Shown here piece after piece: positions 37,759-48,200 of a stretch of 64,000 nt of DNA. Within the stretch, counting starts at the first letter, position 1. The number at the start of each line of letters is the position of its first letter. The translations under genes were made by a program, and so were the position numbers. The notes under the pieces were generated by a model, which saw only the letters and a program-made list of their open reading frames with translations, ran no database searches and was not told the DNA's origin. The stretch comes from Methylophilus sp. (GTDB lineage Bacteria > Pseudomonadota > Gammaproteobacteria > Burkholderiales > Methylophilaceae): NCBI GenBank assembly GCA_030696695.1, contig JAUYRP010000034.1:186001-250000 (forward strand), given 5' to 3'.

Positions 37759-38205
37759 TTACAGGCTTAATTGGTATTTTTCACCCAAACGCTTGAGCGC
37801 ATCGACATTGGTCCAAGAGAACACACGTTGCGCCGCTTCTCGCCAATCCACCCATTGATATTGCACGTGTTCATCCAGGGCTAGCTGCACAGGCATGGTG
37901 TTGGGTAACATCAAACCAAATAAATGCTCCGTATTCTCTACCACTCCTGGTGCGTAGCGATGGCGCCAATGCGGGTAAATTTCATATACGTTGCTTGCTT
38001 GCCAGTCCTGAAAATCAAACTGCAACGCATCTAAACCCGTTTCTTCTTTCACTTCACGAATCGCAGCCTGATAGGGTGTTTCGCCAAGCTCTATGCTCCC
38101 CGTCACTGATTGCCAATAGCCAGACTTGTCGGCTCGCTCCATAATCAGCACTTGCAAATCTGCGGTGTGAATCAAGACAAGTGCGGATACGGGTATTTTA
38201 TGCAT
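37759..38205 (-). CDS. nudB: Dihydroneopterin triphosphate diphosphatase (Nudix)
   Basis: 'GYWQSVTGSIELGETPYQAAIREVKEETGLDA' Nudix box; NudB-like context sequence. Confidence 0.88.
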   Translation of the reverse strand: MHKIPVSALVLIHTADLQVLIMERADKSGYWQSVTGSIELGETPYQAAIREVKEETGLDALQFDFQDWQASNVYEIYPHWRHRYAPGVVENTEHLFGLMLPNTMPVQLALDEHVQYQWVDWREAAQRVFSWTNVDALKRLGEKYQLSL

Positions 38206-38227
38206 GCAAAATCAATATAGTAAGTAA

Positions 38228-39232
38228 TTATTGGGTTTTAGCTTTGTTTGGGGTATTGACGAGATTTTTGGGCAGTTGAAACACAACGCTTTCAATCACA
38301 CCTTGTAACTCTGTGACCTGATTTGCGCCTAATTGTTGCAATTGTGCAATCACCTCTTTAACCAAAATTTCAGGCGCGGATGCACCAGCGGAGACACCAA
38401 TTTTTTGTTTACCAGTCAACCATTCTGGTTTCAAGTAACTGGCATTGTCTACCATGTAGGCTTCAACGCCTTGGTTTTGCGCGACTTCTCTCAAGCGATT
38501 AGAATTTGAACTGTTGGGCGAGCCAACAATAATCACCAAATCACAGTCTTTTGCCATAATTTTGACGGCATCTTGGCGGTTCTGCGTGGCGTAGCAAATA
38601 TCGTCACTTTTAGGCGATTGAATATTGGGAAACCTCGCTTTAAGTGCGTTCATCACCTGAGCAGCGTCATCCATAGAAAGTGTTGTTTGCGTTACAAAAG
38701 CCAGCTTATCTGGGTTATTGACTTGTAACATTGCAACATCTTCAGGTGTTTCTACCAAATACATGCCTTGCTCATTGGGGTCGCCTTCCACTTGGCCCAT
38801 GGTGCCTTCCACCTCAGGATGGCCTTTATGCCCAATCATGATAATGCCTAGGCCTTCTTTACGCATTTTCGCTACTTCGATGTGTACTTTTGTCACCAAT
38901 GGACACGTTGCGTCAAACGCAATTAAGCCACGCGCATCCGCCTCTGCACGCACCGCTTTAGAGACGCCATGTGCGCTAAATATCACAGTGCTACCTGTAG
39001 GTATTTTGTCTAAGTCATCAACAAAAATAGCGCCTTTGTCGCGTAGTTCGTTCACTACAAACTTGTTATGCACCACCTCATTTCGCACATAAATCGGCGC
39101 ACCAAATTTTTCTAACGCTTGTTCTACAATAATAATCGCGCGATCCACGCCAGCACAAAATCCGCGTGGGTTGGCTAATACAATATCGGCCTGTACTGGA
39201 TTAGGTTGTAAATGATGGTTGGATTGGCTCAT
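38228..39232 (-). CDS. ispH: 4-hydroxy-3-methylbut-2-enyl diphosphate reductase
   Basis: '[17 protein letters not shown]', '[14 protein letters not shown]', '[14 protein letters not shown]', '[16 protein letters not shown]'. Confidence 0.96.
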   Translation of the reverse strand: MSQSNHHLQPNPVQADIVLANPRGFCAGVDRAIIIVEQALEKFGAPIYVRNEVVHNKFVVNELRDKGAIFVDDLDKIPTGSTVIFSAHGVSKAVRAEADARGLIAFDATCPLVTKVHIEVAKMRKEGLGIIMIGHKGHPEVEGTMGQVEGDPNEQGMYLVETPEDVAMLQVNNPDKLAFVTQTTLSMDDAAQVMNALKARFPNIQSPKSDDICYATQNRQDAVKIMAKDCDLVIIVGSPNSSNSNRLREVAQNQGVEAYMVDNASYLKPEWLTGKQKIGVSAGASAPEILVKEVIAQLQQLGANQVTELQGVIESVVFQLPKNLVNTPNKAKTQ

Positions 39233-39311
39233 GCTGTACTCTCTCGTATATGCTCAGTGTGGGTTTGCATCGGGTATAATCACAGCACTTTAAATGATGT
39301 TTTTATACACA

Positions 39312-40172
39312 ATGGCTATGAAAAACACTGCAACACTGTTAATTACTTGCCCTGATGCAAAAGGCATCGTGGCTGCAATTGCTGATTTTTTATATCAGCA
39401 CAACGCAAATATTTTACACGCAGACCAGCACCAAGATGCAGAAAATAATCTATTTTTAATGCGTGTTGAATGGGATTTTGCTAATTTTGACGTCGATGAA
39501 GCTTCGTTTAGCCAAGCTTTTTCACCTATCGCCAGCCGATTTAATATGGAGTGGCAGCTCAAATTAACGCAGCACAAAACACGTCTGGCGATTATGGTGT
39601 CGCAATATGATCACTGCCTAGCAGATTTATTGCATCGCCATAAAAGTGGTGAATTGGCGTGTGAGATCCCGCTAGTCATCAGTAATCATCGTGATACCGA
39701 AGCATTGGTGCAGTTTTATGGCATTGATTTTCACTATTTGCCCGTGAGCAAAGAAACCAAGACAGAAGTAGAAGCGGCGCAATTTAAATTGTTTGCACAA
39801 TACGACATTGATTTGATTGTGTTGGCGCGTTATATGCAAATCTTGTCGCCCGATTTTGTGGCGCGCTATCCACAAAAAATCATCAACATCCATCACTCTT
39901 TCTTGCCTGCGTTTATTGGTGCGCGGCCGTATCATCGTGCCTTTGAGCGTGGTGTAAAACTGATTGGTGCCACCAGCCATTACGTAACAGAGGTGCTGGA
40001 TGAAGGCCCGATTATTGAGCAAGACATCGACCGCATTTCGCATCGAGATCAAGTGGAAGATTTGATTCAAAAAGGGCGTGATTTGGAACGTGTGGTGCTA
40101 TCTAAAGCGGTGCGCTGGCATATTGAGAATCGTATTTTGCTGTACGCAAACAAAACGGTGATTTTTGATTAA
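39312..40172 (+). CDS. purU: Formyltetrahydrofolate deformylase
   Basis: ACT domain 'TCPDAKGIVAAIADFLYQHNANI', 'VISNHRDTEALVQFYGIDFHYLPV', 'INIHHSFLPAFIGARPYHRAFERGVKLIGATSHYV'. Confidence 0.93.
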   Translation: MAMKNTATLLITCPDAKGIVAAIADFLYQHNANILHADQHQDAENNLFLMRVEWDFANFDVDEASFSQAFSPIASRFNMEWQLKLTQHKTRLAIMVSQYDHCLADLLHRHKSGELACEIPLVISNHRDTEALVQFYGIDFHYLPVSKETKTEVEAAQFKLFAQYDIDLIVLARYMQILSPDFVARYPQKIINIHHSFLPAFIGARPYHRAFERGVKLIGATSHYVTEVLDEGPIIEQDIDRISHRDQVEDLIQKGRDLERVVLSKAVRWHIENRILLYANKTVIFD

Positions 40173-40209
40173 TAGCAGTTTCGATACGAGCTAGTCATCG
40201 ATAAGCATC

Positions 40210-40239
40210 AAAAAAGCGAGGGTTAGACCTCGCTTTTTT
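40210..40239. terminator. Terminator between purU and small lipoprotein gene
   Basis: aaaaagcgagg-gttaga-cctcgcttttt between convergent genes. Confidence 0.85.
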
Positions 40240-40256
40240 ATTGTTACTTTAAGAAA

Positions 40257-40418
40257 CTACTCCGCTGCAACCATGTCTGGCAAGGCATCGTAAGTTGCCT
40301 CATCATAAGGTGCAATCTCAGGTAACATGCCACCAGAACCCGCTGTTGTTTGGTTTGAAGCACAGCCAACCATCAGTACAGCCATGAAAGCAAACATTGC
40401 AAATAACCATTTACGCAT
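40257..40418 (-). CDS. Small lipoprotein (53 aa)
   Basis: MRKWLFAMFAFMAVLMVGCASNQTT...: lipobox, SD 'agggag' upstream of internal ATG. Confidence 0.7.
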   Translation of the reverse strand: MRKWLFAMFAFMAVLMVGCASNQTTAGSGGMLPEIAPYDEATYDALPDMVAAE

Positions 40419-40519
40419 ATCAAATCTCCCTGTGTAGATAAACATGTATCAATGACTTGTTGTAATAAGCGATCAATTGCTTACCGTTAATTTACGCCTA
40501 AGTGTTTGTTTGTTCAACC

Positions 40520-41788
40520 CTAGCGGGGCTCAGGAACGATTTCTAATGCAAATAAATCTTCTACTTTTTCACGAGCGCGAATCACATAGTGTTGATCACC
40601 ATCCACCATAATCTCAGCCGCACGCGGGCGGGTGTTGTAATTGCTGGCCATACTCATACCGTAGGCTCCCGCAGATTTCACCGCTAGGAGATCGCCTTCT
40701 TCAAGCGCTAACGCGCGGTCATGGCCCAGAAAATCACCACTTTCACACACTGGACCAACGATTTCATAGGTTTGCGTTTTGCCTTCACGTGGTTGCACTG
40801 CGACAATCTCATGATACGCATCGTACAGTGCTGGTCGCATCAAGTCGTTCATGGCGGCATCGACAATTGCAAAGTTTTTCGGTTTGTCGGCGTCATCCAA
40901 ATTGCCCATTTTTAGGTACTCTACTTTGGTGAGCATCACACCAGCATTGCCTACCAATGCGCGGCCTGGCTCAAACATGACTTTGACATCTCGCCCTGCT
41001 AATTTTTGCATAATGGCTTCTGCATACGCTTTGAATGCTGGAGGCATCTCATCTGAATAAGTAATGCCAATGCCCCCGCCCACATCAATATGCGCAATAT
41101 GAATACCTTTGCTTTCCAAGTGGTCTACCAAACTCAATACGCGGTCTAACGCATCTAAAAACGGAGAGAGTTCAGTAATTTGTGAGCCGATATGACAATC
41201 CACCCCATGCACAGCAATGTTGGGCATGGCTGCAGCTTGTTCATATAGTTGCACCGCACTTTCAAACGCCACACCAAATTTATTGTTTTTAAGGCCAGTA
41301 GAGATGTATGGATGTGTTTTGGCGTCGACATTGGGGTTTACACGCAATGACACGGGGGCTATTTTGTCCATTTCAGCTGCCACTTGATTGAGTCTGTGCA
41401 GTTCACTCTCAGACTCAATGTTAAAACATAAAATGCCAGCTTTAAGTGCGGCGCGCATCTCGTCATGACTTTTCCCCACGCCAGAAAATACGACTTTATT
41501 GGGGTCTCCGCCAGCCGCCAACACACGTGCTAATTCGCCGCCAGATACAATATCAAACCCTGCACCCATCGAAGCAAATAAGTGGAGAATGGCCAAACTT
41601 GGATTCGCTTTCACCGCAAAGCAAATGAGGTGATTGGTGCCTGTTAAGCCTGCTTGGAATTGTTCAAACGCATGCACTAATGCTGCTTTTGAATACACGT
41701 AACAAGGCGTGGCGTAGGTTGCGGCAATGCTACTCAGCGCAACGTTTTCGGCATATAAGGTGCCATTTTTTAGGTTAAATGCGTTCAC
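40520..41788 (-). CDS. lysA: Diaminopimelate decarboxylase
   Basis: 'LICFAVKANPSLAILHLFASMGAGFDIVSGGEL', 'HIDVGGGIGITY', 'VGPVCESGDFLGHDR', 'GAYGMSMASNYNTRPRAAE'. Confidence 0.96.
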   Translation of the reverse strand: MNAFNLKNGTLYAENVALSSIAATYATPCYVYSKAALVHAFEQFQAGLTGTNHLICFAVKANPSLAILHLFASMGAGFDIVSGGELARVLAAGGDPNKVVFSGVGKSHDEMRAALKAGILCFNIESESELHRLNQVAAEMDKIAPVSLRVNPNVDAKTHPYISTGLKNNKFGVAFESAVQLYEQAAAMPNIAVHGVDCHIGSQITELSPFLDALDRVLSLVDHLESKGIHIAHIDVGGGIGITYSDEMPPAFKAYAEAIMQKLAGRDVKVMFEPGRALVGNAGVMLTKVEYLKMGNLDDADKPKNFAIVDAAMNDLMRPALYDAYHEIVAVQPREGKTQTYEIVGPVCESGDFLGHDRALALEEGDLLAVKSAGAYGMSMASNYNTRPRAAEIMVDGDQHYVIRAREKVEDLFALEIVPEPR

Positions 41789-41812
41789 GAGATCTGGTTT
41801 CTATCAATAAAG

Positions 41813-41965
41813 TTAGTTGTTTTGCGCTGGGGCAGTCGGTACTTCCTGCGGAGGGTCTTGAGGGTATTGTTGCTCTGGAATATACAACGGCCCTTTGGTG
41901 CCGCATGCAGAAATGAGCATGCATAACAAAGACATAGTTGCTACTTTGGTATAAAAATTTCGCAT
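41813..41965 (-). CDS. lptM: LPS translocon-maturation chaperone-like lipoprotein LptM (YifL type)
   Basis: 50 aa MRNFYTKVATMSLLCMLISACGTKGPLYIPEQQYPQDPPQEVPTAPAQNN; 'CGxKGPLY' signature and position upstream of lysA. Missing from ORF track. Confidence 0.88.
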   Translation of the reverse strand: MRNFYTKVATMSLLCMLISACGTKGPLYIPEQQYPQDPPQEVPTAPAQNN

Positions 41966-42140
41966 GGTGTAGACACTTGAGTGAGCTATGAATAGGTCAG
42001 AATTTTATCATTAATGCGTAAAACGAGTGGTTAATATCGACAACATCACCGCTTATACCGCTTAATTTGCCGATTATCGGATAGGCGTAGACATGTGTTT
42101 GCAAGATTGGGCATGATGGTCATGTGATAAAGGGGGCAAT

Positions 42141-42569
42141 ATGGTTAACAATAACGTTCTAAAAATGCACAACAGCCAACAGGGTTTCAATTTGATTGAG
42201 CTCATGATTGTTGTGGCTGTCATTGTGGTATTAGCCTCTATCGCCATTCCGTCTTATGGTGACTATGTTAGACGTGGCCGAATTGCAGAGGCAACCTCTA
42301 CTTTGTCTGATGCTAGAGTAAGACTTGAGCAGTTTTTTCTGGATAACCGCACCTATGTAGGTTTTGCCAACTGTCCAACAGCTACTACATTTTTTCAGTA
42401 TTCATGTAGTCCATTGACAGCAGCAGCATACACACTCACTGCCACTGGTCAAAATACAATGGCCAATTTCAGTTACTCTCTTAACCAGGCAAATACCAAG
42501 ACATCTTCCACTATCTGGACCTCAGGTGTTCAAAACTGTTGGATTAGAAGTAAAGGTTCAGCATGTTAA
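42141..42569 (+). CDS. Type IV pilin PilE-like prepilin
   Basis: Prepilin cleavage motif 'QQGFNLIELMIVVAVIVVLASIAIPSYGDYVRRGRIAEA'; paired C-terminal Cys. Confidence 0.92.
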   Translation: MVNNNVLKMHNSQQGFNLIELMIVVAVIVVLASIAIPSYGDYVRRGRIAEATSTLSDARVRLEQFFLDNRTYVGFANCPTATTFFQYSCSPLTAAAYTLTATGQNTMANFSYSLNQANTKTSSTIWTSGVQNCWIRSKGSAC

Positions 42570-43081
42570 GCCAAGCAAAGAAGTTTAAATCTGGCTTCAC
42601 AATTATTGAACTTGCAGTAGTTGTTGCAGTGCTTGGTATTTTAGTCACGATAGCAGTGCCGAGCTTTCAAGCGATGATTATTAACTCGCAGGTACGTAAT
42701 GCAGCAGAATCGATTGCGAATGGTTTGCAAAAAGCAAGGGGAGAGGCGGTTGCGCGTAATAGAAATGTGGAGTTTGTTATGGGTGCGGACTCCTCATGGG
42801 TGGTACGACTGGCTGGCGGTGCCGATATTGAGTCTCGCTTGGCGAGTGAAGGATCCAGAGATGTCACGCGCACGGCAGTAGCATCTGATTTAACGACTGC
42901 GGCGACTACAGTGACATTTAACGGTTTAGGTGGCGTGGTAGCAAATGCTGGATCTCTTGCGCGTGTTAGCTTAACCGCGCCAGGTGCAAATAGACCACTT
43001 CAAGTTAGAATTGGAGCAGGTGGTAATGCAAAAATGTGTGATCCGAGTTTAGCGACAGGCTCTAGCCCTCGCGCTTGTTAA
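42563..43081 (+). CDS. GspH/FimT-family pseudopilin
   Basis: 'SGFTIIELAVVVAVLGILVTIAVPSFQAMIINSQVRNAAESIANGLQKARGEAVARN'. Confidence 0.92.
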   Translation: MLSQAKKFKSGFTIIELAVVVAVLGILVTIAVPSFQAMIINSQVRNAAESIANGLQKARGEAVARNRNVEFVMGADSSWVVRLAGGADIESRLASEGSRDVTRTAVASDLTTAATTVTFNGLGGVVANAGSLARVSLTAPGANRPLQVRIGAGGNAKMCDPSLATGSSPRAC

Positions 43082-43095
43082 TGTGGGATTTGGTC

Positions 43096-43524
43096 ATGAA
43101 TAATCAAAGATTTTGCATCAAAAAATCAACACAGACTGGCTCTGTGCTGTTAGAGGCCTTGATTGCAGTGTTGATTTTCTCATTGGGAATTTTGGCACTG
43201 GTAGGCTTGCAAGCAGCCATGATTAAAAATACTGGTGCGGCAAAATATAGAACAGATGCAAGTTACATCGCACAAAAGCGCATTGGTGAAATGTGGGCAG
43301 ACCCAGGAAATTTAGCCGCTTATGTTGAAGCTAATACCGATATCTCAGCCATGATTCCGGGGGGTAGACGCAGTGTCATTGCGTTGGCTAACCCAACTGA
43401 ATATCAGGTCACCGTTGGCTGGACAGCGCCTGGCGAAGTTCCTGCTGCAAACGACACTACAGCACCTTGCTTTATGCAAGTGGCGCATTGCTTTACCACA
43501 ATCACCAACATAGCAGGTGGATGA
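43096..43524 (+). CDS. pilV: Type IV pilus minor pilin PilV
   Basis: 'QTGSVLLEALIAVLIFSLGILALVGLQAAMIKNTGAAKYRTDASYIAQKRIGEMWADP'. Confidence 0.9.
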   Translation: MNNQRFCIKKSTQTGSVLLEALIAVLIFSLGILALVGLQAAMIKNTGAAKYRTDASYIAQKRIGEMWADPGNLAAYVEANTDISAMIPGGRRSVIALANPTEYQVTVGWTAPGEVPAANDTTAPCFMQVAHCFTTITNIAGG

Positions 43525-44591
43525 GTATGAATTTGAATAATCAACGCGCGCCTTACAGACACAGAGGGTTTAGCTTAATTGAGCTGATGATTGGCTTGGT
43601 GATTGGCCTGTTGGCAACCTTGGCTATTTCGCAATCTATGTCTGTATTTGAGGGACAAAAACGCGGCACAACAGGCACTGCAGACGCGCAAACCAGCGGT
43701 GGTATTGCGCTTTATAACATCAGCAGAGAGTTAAAACTGGCAGGTTACCCCTTAATGCCATCAGGCCAGCCTGGTGTGATTGATTCGCCCTTAGAGTGTA
43801 CCAATATTGCTTACAATAGCAGCGGTGTGACCAGTATTACCCCAGTGAGCATAACCAATGGTGTTGCAGCTACAGGAGTCAATGCAAGCGATAGTATTAC
43901 CATTCGTTATGGCAACAGTGCATCAGGTGGTTCGCCAACCACGCTTGATTCACGCGTGGGTAACGTTGCAACTGTAAGAAACAATTTAGGCTGTCAAGCC
44001 AACGATATTGTATTGATGAACAGTGGACCTGATTGTGTGTTAACTAGAGCTACTGCTGTGGCGGGCACAGTCGCACCTTTTACCGTGACAACTGTAGACA
44101 CTGTGGGGGACTTAGGCTCTGATTTTTCATGTTTGGGCAGATGGGATGAGATAACGTACCGTGTCAACAATGGCAACCTAGAAAGAAATGGTACGCCTGT
44201 GGTGGCTGATATCATTAACTTACAAGCACAGTACGGTATCTCAAACTCGCCAGATTCTAACACCATTACACAATGGGTAGAACCCACAGGCGCAACATGG
44301 GCAGCGCCAACCGTTGCCAATCGTAATCTAATCAAAGCTGTGCGTTTAGCGATTGTGGCGCGTAACCCGCAAATTGATACCAATACAGTGACAGCATCTT
44401 GCAATGCAGCAAATTTTACGGGCTTGTGCGCTTGGCAAGATGTGCCAATTGGTGGGGCTATCAGTGTAGCTTCCCCTGCGCCAGCAATCAATTTGAGTAC
44501 AGCAGATGCCAACTGGGCACGCTACCACTACAGAGTGTTTGAGACGATTATTCCAATGCGAAATGTGGTGTGGTCAAGGGAAACATTATGA
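43521..44591 (+). CDS. pilW: Type IV pilus minor pilin PilW
   Basis: 'HRGFSLIELMIGLVIGLLATLAISQSMSVFEGQKRGTTGTADAQTSGGIALYNISRELKLAGY'. Confidence 0.9.
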   Translation: MSMNLNNQRAPYRHRGFSLIELMIGLVIGLLATLAISQSMSVFEGQKRGTTGTADAQTSGGIALYNISRELKLAGYPLMPSGQPGVIDSPLECTNIAYNSSGVTSITPVSITNGVAATGVNASDSITIRYGNSASGGSPTTLDSRVGNVATVRNNLGCQANDIVLMNSGPDCVLTRATAVAGTVAPFTVTTVDTVGDLGSDFSCLGRWDEITYRVNNGNLERNGTPVVADIINLQAQYGISNSPDSNTITQWVEPTGATWAAPTVANRNLIKAVRLAIVARNPQIDTNTVTASCNAANFTGLCAWQDVPIGGAISVASPAPAINLSTADANWARYHYRVFETIIPMRNVVWSRETL

Positions 44592-45238
44592 GTATAAATA
44601 AGATGAAAAATCTTTCAGGTCATCACTTATTTAAGCAACAAGGTGTCGTGTTATTTATTGCGCTTGTGGCTTTGGTGGTGATGTCTTTAGCTGCAGTAGC
44701 ACTTATTCGCTCTGTAGATACCAATACCTTAATAGGTGGTAATTTATCTTTTAAGCAAGCTGCTACTACCTCAGCAGATGCTGGTATTGAAGCAGCGATT
44801 GCACAATTAATCGGCATGCGCGATGCGGTCGGCAATAATGCTAAAAATGTACTCAATGACGCAACACACACAATGAATAACACTGATTTAACAGCTAGAC
44901 CGGGTTACCACTCAAGCGTAGATCCCGACCTTATTCTAACGGAGGATGATACTTGGGATGAAGCTAACAATGTTTCTCTAGTTGAAGATGCCAGTGGTAA
45001 TACAGTACGTTATATCGTACAGCGTATGTGTCGTACACCTGACGTTGCAATTCAAAATGCCAATTGCTTATTTAGCACTGGTGCCGAAGACAAAAATGGT
45101 CAAGAAGTCCCATTACCACAAAACGTTTGCTTTGGTCCCGGCTGTCCAGTGGCTGGTCAAACCCCTCGTATCCGCGTCACAGTGCGTGTAGAAGGCCCCA
45201 AAAACGCCATTAGTTATGTGCAAGCATTTGTCCATTAG
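44588..45238 (+). CDS. pilX: Type IV pilus assembly protein PilX
   Basis: 'QQGVVLFIALVALVVMSLAAVALIRSVDTNTLIGGNLSFKQAATTSADAGIEAA'. Confidence 0.9.
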   Translation: MSINKMKNLSGHHLFKQQGVVLFIALVALVVMSLAAVALIRSVDTNTLIGGNLSFKQAATTSADAGIEAAIAQLIGMRDAVGNNAKNVLNDATHTMNNTDLTARPGYHSSVDPDLILTEDDTWDEANNVSLVEDASGNTVRYIVQRMCRTPDVAIQNANCLFSTGAEDKNGQEVPLPQNVCFGPGCPVAGQTPRIRVTVRVEGPKNAISYVQAFVH

Positions 45239-45247
45239 GAGACATTA

Positions 45248-48200
45248 ATGAAATCTCATTTAATCGTTCGTCATTTTCTAGCCGCATGTGTATTGATGGT
45301 TGGGTGTTTACATCACGTGGTAGTGAATGCTGCAAGTGTAGAGTTGGCAAATGCACCTTTGGTCACTTCTACCAGCACTACTGTCAAACCGAATATTTTA
45401 TTTGTGTTAGATAACTCTGGCAGTATGACCTGGACCGCGATGCCCGATGCTGCACATGATTTTATTAACGATTATGGTTATTTAAGTAGCCAATGTAACT
45501 CAGTGTATTACGACCCAAACATTACCTATACACCACCTATTAATGCAGATAAAGTCAGCTATGGTGATGCCAGTTTTACAGCAGCTAGAGACAGCGGCTA
45601 TAACAGTAGCTCAACAGCTAGAAACTTAAATAGTGAGTTTATTGCCAATCGCTTTGAGCCAGAAAGTGCAAATGACACTTATCAAAGCAGTGGCTCTTAC
45701 AAACTCACTTCATTAGGCCCATATGGTGCTGTGTATTATGAATATACTGGCACTGTCACGAACAAAGATTATTTCAATACTGGCTCTACCTTTTACACAC
45801 AATGTGCTGGGTTGATAAGTAACAATACAACGGGTATCACGACAACGCTTGGCACTGGCAGCACTTTATTTTTAAAGCGTCGCCTAGCTAGTTCTAGAAC
45901 TACCACAATTACCGTGAGTGGCACAGGTGGCGGCACATCTACCACTGGCATCACGGTCACTGGAATCACAGTGAACGGTACGTTAGTTTCTAGCGGATCG
46001 ACTGCAAGAGCATCTAGTATAGCGAGTACAACTTTGGCTAGTCGGATTGCTGGCATCATAAGTGCTGCAGGCTACACGGCCACTGTGTCTGGCAGTGTAG
46101 TAACGATTACAGCACCTGCAACCAATTACGCAAATGTAATTAACCATGCCCCTGTCATCACCACAGCTGGGAGTGTAGGCACTATCCAATTCACTACCGA
46201 TTTATTTCCAGATACAGACGCCGCTAAACTCACCAATTTTGCTAATTGGTACAGTTACTACCGCACCCGTATGCTGATGATGAAAACTTCAGCTGGTTTA
46301 GCTTTTGGCGCGATTGGTGATCGTTATCGTGTCGGTTTAATGAAAATTAATAGTTCTTCTACCCCTGTGGTTGGGTTGGATACCTTTACGGGTGGTCACA
46401 GAACAGATTGGTACAACTCGTTTTATGCCATTAGTGGAGACAGTGGGACACCGTTAAGAGAGTCTTTAGCCAATGCAGGGTTGTATTACTCAGGCTTGCT
46501 ATCAGGTTCTACTGACCCAGTTCAATACTCCTGCCAGCAAAACTTTACCTTGCTTTCTACGGATGGTTATTGGAATGGTAACGCTGGTTTTACCGTAGAT
46601 GGTTCAACTGAGGTGGGAAATCAGGATGGTATAGAGCAACGCCCCTACAACGACGGTGCGGTACCTATTACCCAGTATACCTATACCTACACTAGAAATT
46701 ACTATGATCGTGTTAGAAGTAACTGTTCAGGCTCAAACCGAAGAATTAGAACGCAACCGCAAATAGGTACATGTACAGCGGCCAATGAAACTGTAGGTTG
46801 CACACCATCCAATTGGGAAAGCAATGGCGCACCCACGCTAGCAGCATCTTGTAACAACACATCTGCACCTAGTCCATCCACTCGTGTGTTGTCAGGTACA
46901 CCAACACTAAATGATGGTGCTACCAGTGGCGGCACCGCTGACAGTTTGGCTGATGTGGCTATGTATTATTATAAAACTGATTTACGCACGCCCGCTTTAG
47001 GCAATTGCGGTACGCCTATTTCACCTGCAACGGTAGGCCCTTTATGTGAAAACAACGTATTTAGAAGTGCCCGTGACAACAACTCACAACAGCACATGAC
47101 AACATTTACGCTTGGTTTGGGCGCTAATGGTCGTATGAAGTATTCATCTACTTATGATCAAGATAGTTCTGGTGATTATTTTTCTGTGAAGTTGGGTTTA
47201 ACTGCAAGCTCTACAGCTACACCTCCTATTTGTAGCTGGCAAGCCAACGGTACCACTTGTAATTGGCCAATCCCTGGTGCTAGTAACCCAGAGAATATTG
47301 ATGATTTGTGGCATGCCGCAGTGAACGGGCGTGGCAGTTATTTTAGTGCAACCAACCCTGAAAGTTTGGCGTCAGGTTTGGCCAGTGCTTTGGCAGGGAT
47401 TAATACGCGCAGAGGTTCAGCAGCGGCAGCGGCAAGTAGCACGCTCAACCCAGTAGCCGGAGATAATAAATCATTTGTGGCCAGTTACACATCCTCCGTA
47501 TGGACAGGTAATTTAGAGGCGCGAGGAATTAATACAGACACAGGCGAAACCAGCACCAACGCTTTATGGTGCGTAGAAGATGTGCCTGCGGACTCATGTG
47601 CAACACCTCCCGTAGCACAAACCATAGGCGATACCACAATTTATAATTGTGAGTTACCGACGACAGGTGTGTGTAGCAATGGCGTGGTGGGTTTTTCAGG
47701 CAATCTTACTGCAGGACAGGAGTACTGTAAGGTGCCAGTAGCAACCTCTTGCACAGGTACGCTCAGTACTTCTAGAACTAACCCAATGGTCTTAGCAAGC
47801 AGCGATTCAAGAACCATTAAGACTTCTAGATTTAATTCTGGCACTGGGGTATATGAGCTTACTAATTTTGATGCTTCATTTGCCACAGCCAACCCTAGCT
47901 ATTTTAACGCCACTACCTTGGCTGGTTTAAATCAGTGGAGTAATTTAGATGCCACCCAAAAAACCAATGCGGTAGGCGCTAACTTAGTCAATTATCTGCG
48001 TGGGCAATATGCATACGAAGATAGGGACATCAATGACGATGACAATCGCGTGTTCCGTAAGCGTGCCGCTGTGATGGGGGATACGTTGGAATCTACACCA
48101 ACCTTTATGGCGAAGCCAGTATTTAGTTATCCCTATCCTGGTTACAGTGAGTATAAAACTGCTCAACTTAACCGTGCTGGTACTGTGTACATTGGTGCCA

